A stretch of 64,000 nt of DNA, taken from assembly GCA_022563595.1 (NCBI GenBank), contig JADFNB010000018.1, forward strand, positions 1-64,000. The letters run 5' to 3'. This document shows positions 55,956 to 64,000 of this stretch, piece by piece; the stretch's first letter is position 1, and the number at the start of each line of letters is the position of its first letter. A program made the position numbers and the translations under genes. The stretch comes from Gemmatimonadota bacterium (lineage in GTDB: Bacteria > Gemmatimonadota > Gemmatimonadetes > Gemmatimonadales > GWC2-71-9). The notes under the pieces are model-generated. The model saw nothing but the letters and a program-made list of their open reading frames with translations, was not told where the DNA came from and ran no database searches.

Positions 55956-57266
55956 ATGATGCGATCCGGTCTGCTTCCCATTGTTCTCCTCAGCCTCGTG
56001 ACGATGCCGTCCGCGGCGCAGCAACAGGGCGAGATATCCGAACAGGCCCGCGTGCGCGGACATCGGATGCTGCGGCAGATCCGCGAACAGCTCGAGAAGG
56101 ACTACTACGACTCCACGTATCACGGGATTCCCCTCGAGGCGTCGGCCCTGCGCACCGACAGCGCGATCGATGCGGCCCAGACCATGCCGCAGATGATGGG
56201 TGTGCTTGCACAGTTCCTCGAGAATCTCAACGACTCCCACACGAGGTTCTACCCGCCCGGCGTCAACGTCGAAGTGCAGTACGGGTGGTCGTGGCGGACG
56301 GTTGGGAACGATTGTTATGTGAGTGCCGTAAAGGAAGAAAGCGACGCCGAGGCACAGGGGCTCCAGGTCGGTGACCGCGTGTTGGCGATCGACGGGATCA
56401 AGCCGACGCGCGCGAACCTCGGGATGATCGGGTACGTCTACTATCAGCTGAGTCCCCGACCCGGAATGCGGGTGATAGTGGAGCACGCTGACGGCGAGCG
56501 TGAAGAGTTGACGATTCGCTCCGAGATGAAGCGACGCCGTATGGTCGTGGACAACACGGATCTCGAGGAACGTCGGCGCCAGCGCGAGGCATGGCAGCGG
56601 TCCCGGCCACGGCACCGCACGGTGACGTTCGGGGACAGTGTCCTGGTCTGGCGTCTGCCGGCGTTCATCTACGGTGACAGGAACATCGATCGCATCATGC
56701 GGCGCGCGCGCGACCACCGGCACCTGATTCTGGATCTCCGAGGTAACGGTGGCGGCGCGGTGGCCACGCTCGAGCGGCTGCTCGGGCACTTCTTCGGCGA
56801 GGAGTTCGTGTACGGGACCATGCAGTTTCGGGACAAGGAGGAGCAGCAGAGTGTCGAGCCGGTGGGCCATGAGCCGTTTGGGGGCGAGGTGATCGTGTTG
56901 ATCGACAGCCAGTCCGCGTCGGCGTCGGAGATCACCGCTCGAACGCTCCAGATGAGGGGACGGGCCACCATCGTCGGGGACCGGTCGGCGGGCGCGGTGA
57001 TGGTGAGCATCTCTCGCTCGCTGCATACCGGAGGGTGGGCGGGTGCGTCGCGCGGCTACCGGTGGGGGATGTCGGTTACGATCTCCGATCTCATCCTACC
57101 CGACGGCAACAGCCTCGAGCACCGTGGCGTCATCCCGAACGTCGCCGTGCTGCCGACCCAGCAGGACTTGGCGGAGAAGCGCGATCCGGCCCTGGCGTTC
57201 GCGCTGGAGTTGACAGGCGTCATGGTCAGCGCCGACGAGGCGGCGGAGATCTATGACAACCGGTGA
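55956..57266 (+). CDS. S41-family C-terminal processing-type peptidase
   Basis: The 436-aa product has a signal peptide (LLPIVLLSLVTMPSAAQ), a PDZ domain (about 110-200; GLQVGDRVLAIDGIKP) and the tail-specific peptidase domain. The catalytic Ser is in LIDSQSASASEITA; LILDLRGNGGG precedes it. The Lys region is less clear. Start choices GTG 55950, GTG 55953, ATG 55956 and ATG 55959 all follow a GGAGG site; an ATG was preferred for spacing. Confidence 0.88.
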   Translation: MMRSGLLPIVLLSLVTMPSAAQQQGEISEQARVRGHRMLRQIREQLEKDYYDSTYHGIPLEASALRTDSAIDAAQTMPQMMGVLAQFLENLNDSHTRFYPPGVNVEVQYGWSWRTVGNDCYVSAVKEESDAEAQGLQVGDRVLAIDGIKPTRANLGMIGYVYYQLSPRPGMRVIVEHADGEREELTIRSEMKRRRMVVDNTDLEERRRQREAWQRSRPRHRTVTFGDSVLVWRLPAFIYGDRNIDRIMRRARDHRHLILDLRGNGGGAVATLERLLGHFFGEEFVYGTMQFRDKEEQQSVEPVGHEPFGGEVIVLIDSQSASASEITARTLQMRGRATIVGDRSAGAVMVSISRSLHTGGWAGASRGYRWGMSVTISDLILPDGNSLEHRGVIPNVAVLPTQQDLAEKRDPALAFALELTGVMVSADEAAEIYDNR

Positions 57267-57325
57267 GGTGTGGGAGGCGTGAGGTGGCAGGGCCGGTTGG
57301 CCGGGTCTCCGTGATTCTGTTGAGT

Positions 57326-57358
57326 GTGACGGCCTCGGGCATGACCCGAGGTCGTCAC
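57326..57358. terminator. Bidirectional terminator hairpin
   Basis: GTGACGGCCTCGGG (57326-57339) and CCCGAGGTCGTCAC (57345-57358) form a 14-bp stem with one G-U pair and a 5-nt loop. It lies between the convergent S41 peptidase and 645-aa membrane protein genes. Confidence 0.75.
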
Positions 57359-57365
57359 GATTCGG

Positions 57366-59303
57366 CTAGAAGGTCGTGAAGTATGCGCCGCACAACTCCG
57401 ACGACTCGCGGCCTCCGAAGGCGATCTTGAGCAGTGCGCGCACGAGTAGTCCCGGTTGCGGTGCGATGTCGCCCGAGCCGAACCAACCACGTCGCAGGAA
57501 GTCGAACAGCGCCTCGTCGCTGGGGCGGCGGACCAGCACCTCGCGAGCGCTCTCTAGCCACTCCTCGTAGCTGGCGCCCGGACCGAGTACCACGCTGCGG
57601 AGGTTGGTGCACGGACCGAAGCTGGTCGTGGTCATGAACAACTCCCAGCGGATTCCCGGCGTTGCGGTGGAATCGAGCACGATGTCGGGAGCGTGGCGGA
57701 GCGCTTCCTGGAGGCTGAACCCCGAGGAGGTCCGCGTGGCGCGGTTGCCCACTTCGCGGGTCGCGATCTGTAATCGCTCCAGCCCGTCGCCTTCCACACC
57801 ACGTCCGGTGATGCGGAACAGCGCGGCCAGCGCTCGTCCGCCATCATGTACCAGCATCGTCCCGATCATGTTGTCGATGATCATCGGCGCGTCGTTCATG
57901 AGCAGGAACCCAGTCGAGAGGACCTCCCTAATCCGCCCCTCGGCCTGATCGGCCCGTCCGCGCGATAGATCGAGGGCGGCTATGGCCATGTGTGCTATCG
58001 CGCCATTGCGAAGCGGGGTGAGGCGGACGATTGGGAGGGCGAATGGGGAGAGACTGTCGGGCAGCGGGAGCTTGTACCGGGTGCCGAGGATATCTGCGCG
58101 AGCCGCCCGGCCCGTCGTCTCCCATTCCCGATGTGCCGGGTGCGCCGCCACGCGGCTCAGATACGCGCGCTCGGCCGAGCTGAGTCCTCCCCGTGCCCGT
58201 CGCAGGAGATCCAATACCCAGTCGATGTTGTGGGACTCGAGTGTCGAGTCTTCGGTTTCCGGGAACCAGGACTCCTCGTACACGCGCGCGGGTGCCAGCT
58301 CAACCTGATTCTCCTCCAGGGCGACACCGACGGACGTGATCGTGTGTAGGGCCTCACCGGCTGCCTGCTCCGATACGCCAGTATCGGGTTCCAGGCGAAA
58401 ATCGCTGAGGGCCTTCGCGGCGGCGATCCGCGCCCGCGCCCGCGCGATCCCGGGTACGGCTACTGATCCCAGGATGGGTCCGATCGCGGCAGTGAGCGAG
58501 AGCGTCCCGGTTGGAACGACCACTATCACCGCGATGATAATCGTCCCAACGATACACAAGCGGAACGCGCGGGGCGCAACGTTCGTGCCCGCGCCGAACC
58601 CGGCATCGTGGCCGCTCTCCCGAGCTGCGCGGTTCCACTCGTCCACCTCACCCCGGATCTCTTCCTCGGATGCCGCCTGGGTCGCGGGATCCCGCATGGC
58701 CTTCCGGCGGGTCAGATAGTCCAACGCTGTGCCGCCGAATCCGATGGCGAACAGGCCGGCCGGCAGCAGGACGGTGCCGAGCACGATCCCGTTCGCTCCC
58801 AGGACGCCCCGTGCCGCCAGAAGGATGGCCACTACGAATCCGAACGGGAGCCACAGCGCCGCGGCAAGATAGGCGAGCGTTCCTACTACACGGGCTGCGA
58901 TGATTCTGGCGCGCTCTCCGGCACTCAACTGCGCATACAGGCGCGCCCCCTGGAGCACGAACCCCGTATCGCGCGGTGTGTCCACGACAACCTGGAGAAT
59001 CGTCATCCAGCGGTGTCCCCGCCTGCTCGCCTGGCCGCCAAGCCACATCAGCCGGGCGAGACGCTCGAACCCGGCCAGCAGGAGCACCAACCCAGTGACA
59101 GATGTCAGGATCAACACCCACCAACTGCTCCCGAACGGTCCGAGACTCCAAAAGCTCCAATCGCCGGTGACGGCCCACAGCAGCGGAATGACCAGGACCA
59201 GGTCGCCGATCGCGAGCAACACAATCAGCGGCATCAGTCGCGCATGGATCATCTCGAGCCCGGGCGGTGGCCAGCGGAAGAACGACTTCTGCACGGCAGT
59301 CAT
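57366..59303 (-). CDS. Large membrane protein with TPR-like C-terminal half, unknown function
   Basis: The 645-aa product has about eight predicted membrane helices in the first 300 residues (MPLIVLLAIGDLVLVIPLLW, VLILTSVTGLVLLLAGF, LPFGFVVAILLAARGVLG, VLLPAGLFAIGFGG, IVGTIIIAVIVVVPTG). The C-terminal half is soluble and helical (LDLSRGRADQAEGRIREVL; AHMAIAALDLSRG), resembling TPR domains. No catalytic motif was found. It may be a membrane-anchored regulator or carrier of Gemmatimonadota type. Confidence 0.7.
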   Translation of the reverse strand: MTAVQKSFFRWPPPGLEMIHARLMPLIVLLAIGDLVLVIPLLWAVTGDWSFWSLGPFGSSWWVLILTSVTGLVLLLAGFERLARLMWLGGQASRRGHRWMTILQVVVDTPRDTGFVLQGARLYAQLSAGERARIIAARVVGTLAYLAAALWLPFGFVVAILLAARGVLGANGIVLGTVLLPAGLFAIGFGGTALDYLTRRKAMRDPATQAASEEEIRGEVDEWNRAARESGHDAGFGAGTNVAPRAFRLCIVGTIIIAVIVVVPTGTLSLTAAIGPILGSVAVPGIARARARIAAAKALSDFRLEPDTGVSEQAAGEALHTITSVGVALEENQVELAPARVYEESWFPETEDSTLESHNIDWVLDLLRRARGGLSSAERAYLSRVAAHPAHREWETTGRAARADILGTRYKLPLPDSLSPFALPIVRLTPLRNGAIAHMAIAALDLSRGRADQAEGRIREVLSTGFLLMNDAPMIIDNMIGTMLVHDGGRALAALFRITGRGVEGDGLERLQIATREVGNRATRTSSGFSLQEALRHAPDIVLDSTATPGIRWELFMTTTSFGPCTNLRSVVLGPGASYEEWLESAREVLVRRPSDEALFDFLRRGWFGSGDIAPQPGLLVRALLKIAFGGRESSELCGAYFTTF

Positions 59304-59423
59304 GGTGACCTCTGGAAGGCTGTCTGGAAGGAAGATGTGTTGCTGGACGGAATACTGGAAGACGCGGGGATGCCGGCAATGAGGGGGTAGCGCAGCGTGG
59401 GGAGTCGTGGACAGATTCGTTCC

Positions 59424-60482
59424 ATGCCAGTCATGCCCCGCAACCTCACCGAGGAACGTAGCTGGCTGATGACCGCCTCGCTCATGGTCCTAGCGGCCGT
59501 GGCCGGCGCGTTCGCTCTGGCCTACACGCGCCCGGTCATGGTGCCGTTCGTGCTGGCCGTCTTCGTTTTCTACCTGGTATCGCCGATCGCAGGCTTCCTA
59601 GAGGGTCGGGCGAGGCTCCCGCGCTGGGCGTCGGTGGTAATCACCTTCCTGCTCGTGGCGGCCTTCCTGGGGCTCTTGGGGCTCCTGATCGCTACGTCGG
59701 CCCGGGGGCTGCTCGACTCGGCGCCGATCTATCGCGAGAAGTTGGTGAACCTCGCTCAGCGCATCTTTGCCCTGCTCGACCGCTACAACATCAATCTGGG
59801 GCAGGAGAACTTCCTCGAGTCGCTGCGACAGTTACCGGTTGGCCGGATCGTGGGAGGAGCGGTCGGGACGGTGTTTGGCCTCGTCACCAACGGTTTCTTG
59901 GTGCTGATCTTCGTCATTTTCCTCCTGATCGGGCGCCGGCCCGACGCAGTGAAGACCGGGCTCTACAAGGAGATGGACGAAAAGATCAGGAGCTTCATCG
60001 TGATGAAGTTCATCATCTCGGCCGTGACCGGCACGCTTGTCGGCTCGATCCTGGCGCTCTTCGGGCTCGAGCTGGCGTTGGTGTTCGGCGTGCTGGCGTT
60101 TCTCTTGAACTTCATCCCGTCGGTCGGTTCGGTGATCGCGACGCTCCTGCCGATCCCGGTGGCGCTGGTCCAGTTCGACAGCCTGTGGTTCGTTGTCATC
60201 GTCATCGCGCTCCCGGGAGCCGTGCAGGTGATCATCGGGAACGCGATTGAGCCGAAAGTGATGGGCGAGGGGCTCGACCTGTCTCCGATAACGATTCTGC
60301 TGGCTCTCGTGTTCTGGGGCCTGCTATGGGGGGTCGTGGGAATGCTGCTTGCAACGCCGATCACGGCGGTAGCCCGGATCGTGCTGGCACGCTTCGAGAT
60401 GACGCGCCCGATCGCCGAGTTGATGGCCGGTCGGTTCACACGGAGCACCGGCGCGGCGTCACCGCTCGTATCGCGAGGCTAG
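59424..60482 (+). CDS. AI-2E family transporter (YdiK/PerM type)
   Basis: The 352-aa membrane protein has the AI-2E (UPF0118) topology of eight helices, with ARGLLDSAPIYREKL in the periplasmic middle and the conserved LNFIPSVGSVIATLLPIPVAL and EPKVMGEGLDLSPITILLALVFWG late segments. The family exports autoinducer-2 or Na+. ATG 59424 was chosen over GTG 59397 because the family N-terminus begins near here. Confidence 0.87.
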   Translation: MPVMPRNLTEERSWLMTASLMVLAAVAGAFALAYTRPVMVPFVLAVFVFYLVSPIAGFLEGRARLPRWASVVITFLLVAAFLGLLGLLIATSARGLLDSAPIYREKLVNLAQRIFALLDRYNINLGQENFLESLRQLPVGRIVGGAVGTVFGLVTNGFLVLIFVIFLLIGRRPDAVKTGLYKEMDEKIRSFIVMKFIISAVTGTLVGSILALFGLELALVFGVLAFLLNFIPSVGSVIATLLPIPVALVQFDSLWFVVIVIALPGAVQVIIGNAIEPKVMGEGLDLSPITILLALVFWGLLWGVVGMLLATPITAVARIVLARFEMTRPIAELMAGRFTRSTGAASPLVSRG

Positions 60483-60577
60483 GTTCATATACGCGGTCGA
60501 TCTGGTCATCGTCAGGAGATCGGGGAACCCAAGCTGCCCGATGTTCTGAGAGAGGTGGTCAAGTAAAGGGGATGAAC

Positions 60578-63493
<2,916 letters not shown>

Positions 63494-63494
<1 letters not shown>

Positions 63495-64000
63495 TACATG
63501 GTGAGGGCCATCAGGGCCTTCTGGACGTGCAGCCGGTTCTCGGCTTCATCGTAGACGACCGACTGCGGGCCGTCGATGACCTCGTCGGTCACCTCTCTCC
63601 CGCGATCGGCTGGCAGCGGATGCATATAGATGAGTCGTTTCTTGCCAAGCGCCATGTGCCGCGAGTCGCAACGCCAGCTCGAGTACTGCTCGATGAGCCG
63701 CAACCCCTCGGGGACATCGCGCGTCGTGACCAGCGGGCCCCACGATTTCGGGATCACGACGTCCGCGTCCTCGAACGCGTCCTCGAACCGGTCGGAGATC
63801 TCGAACTTGACGCCTGCCGCATCGGCGTTGGCCTTGGCCTGCACCTCGATCTCCGGCATGAGCTTGAACTCGGGCGGGTACGCCAGCGTCACGTCGATGC
63901 CGAAGCGGGGCATCATGAGAATGAGGCTCTGGGGCACGGAGAGGGGGCGGACGTAGTTCGGTGCACTCGTCCACGCTACACCCAGCTTCAACCCGCGCGT
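63494..64000 (-). CDS. N-acetylornithine-type carbamoyltransferase (5' partial)
   Basis: About 169 C-terminal residues are visible; the start lies beyond the right edge. The phrases SAPNYVRPLSVPQSLILMMP, GIDVTLAYPPEFKL, DADVVIPKSWG and DEAENRLHVQKAL match the acetylornithine/succinylornithine carbamoyltransferase branch of arginine synthesis. The usual HCLP motif of ornithine-type enzymes reads HPLP followed by ADRGREV, so the Cys is Pro, as in aspartate-type enzymes. The branch assignment is therefore likely but not certain. Confidence 0.75.

Overview
The window looks like chromosomal DNA of a high-GC, Gram-negative, aerobic heterotroph, most likely a Gemmatimonadota (or related FCB-group) genome or metagenome bin. 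The support is indirect: many secreted peptidases and PD40/TPR/lipoproteins, a Bacteroidota-type 173-aa conserved hypothetical, an acetylornithine-type carbamoyltransferase, a PA0148-type adenine deaminase, and frequent GTG starts overlapping the previous stop. No rRNA, tRNA, phage or CRISPR locus was recognised.

Layout. 1-414: tail of a surface Ig-like protein, apparently frameshifted. 466-3694: translationally coupled trio of a zinc-ribbon/pseudokinase/PEGA membrane protein and two exported proteins. 3826-8517: nucleotidyltransferase-like remnant, small membrane protein, thioesterase-nitronate monooxygenase pair, DinB protein, holin-like protein, membrane dihaem cytochrome. 8779-12647: polyphosphate module (two-domain PPK2 then PPK1). 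12826-15346 (-): CorC-like and MgtE transporters, with a 9-bp tandem repeat at the CorC C-terminus. 15635-22224: large TPR membrane protein, then an operon of solute-binding lipoprotein, NtrB-like kinase and NtrC-like regulator, followed by a TPR lipoprotein with a possible sigma-54 promoter. 23799-27873: cyanophycinase-like peptidase, membrane proteins, CtaG, NAD-malic enzyme. 28912-30510: integron-type gene cassettes with a clear attC site and no integrase in view; the first cassette gene resembles a HEPN-domain protein. 30651-40733: PHP phosphoesterase, PD40 and M1 peptidase pair, ENPP-type phosphodiesterase, decayed ferredoxin gene, cobalamin-type binding protein, bacilliredoxin, dipeptidyl peptidase IV. 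40955-49542: aminotransferase, DUF4097 protein with eight DTGSG repeats, HAD phosphatase, zinc alcohol dehydrogenase, queuosine genes queE-queC and queF, zinc metalloprotease. 49642-55269 (-): isoquinoline 1-oxidoreductase-type molybdenum hydroxylase and the glyoxylate shunt (aceB-aceA). 55555-64000: broken coiled-coil gene, S41 peptidase, membrane proteins, AI-2E transporter, adenine deaminase, threonine synthase, carbamoyltransferase.

Together the genes suggest growth on peptides and two-carbon or fatty-acid substrates (many peptidases, glyoxylate shunt, malic enzyme), polyphosphate storage, and environmental sensing. The most notable accessory features are the attC-bounded cassettes, a 159-bp inverted-repeat element present twice between convergent genes, the SEN/PEN repeat tail, and several degenerate-enzyme candidates (pseudokinase, HQLAH lipoprotein, decayed ferredoxin). 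Several short genes carry frameshifts, so either pseudogenes or assembly indels are present.
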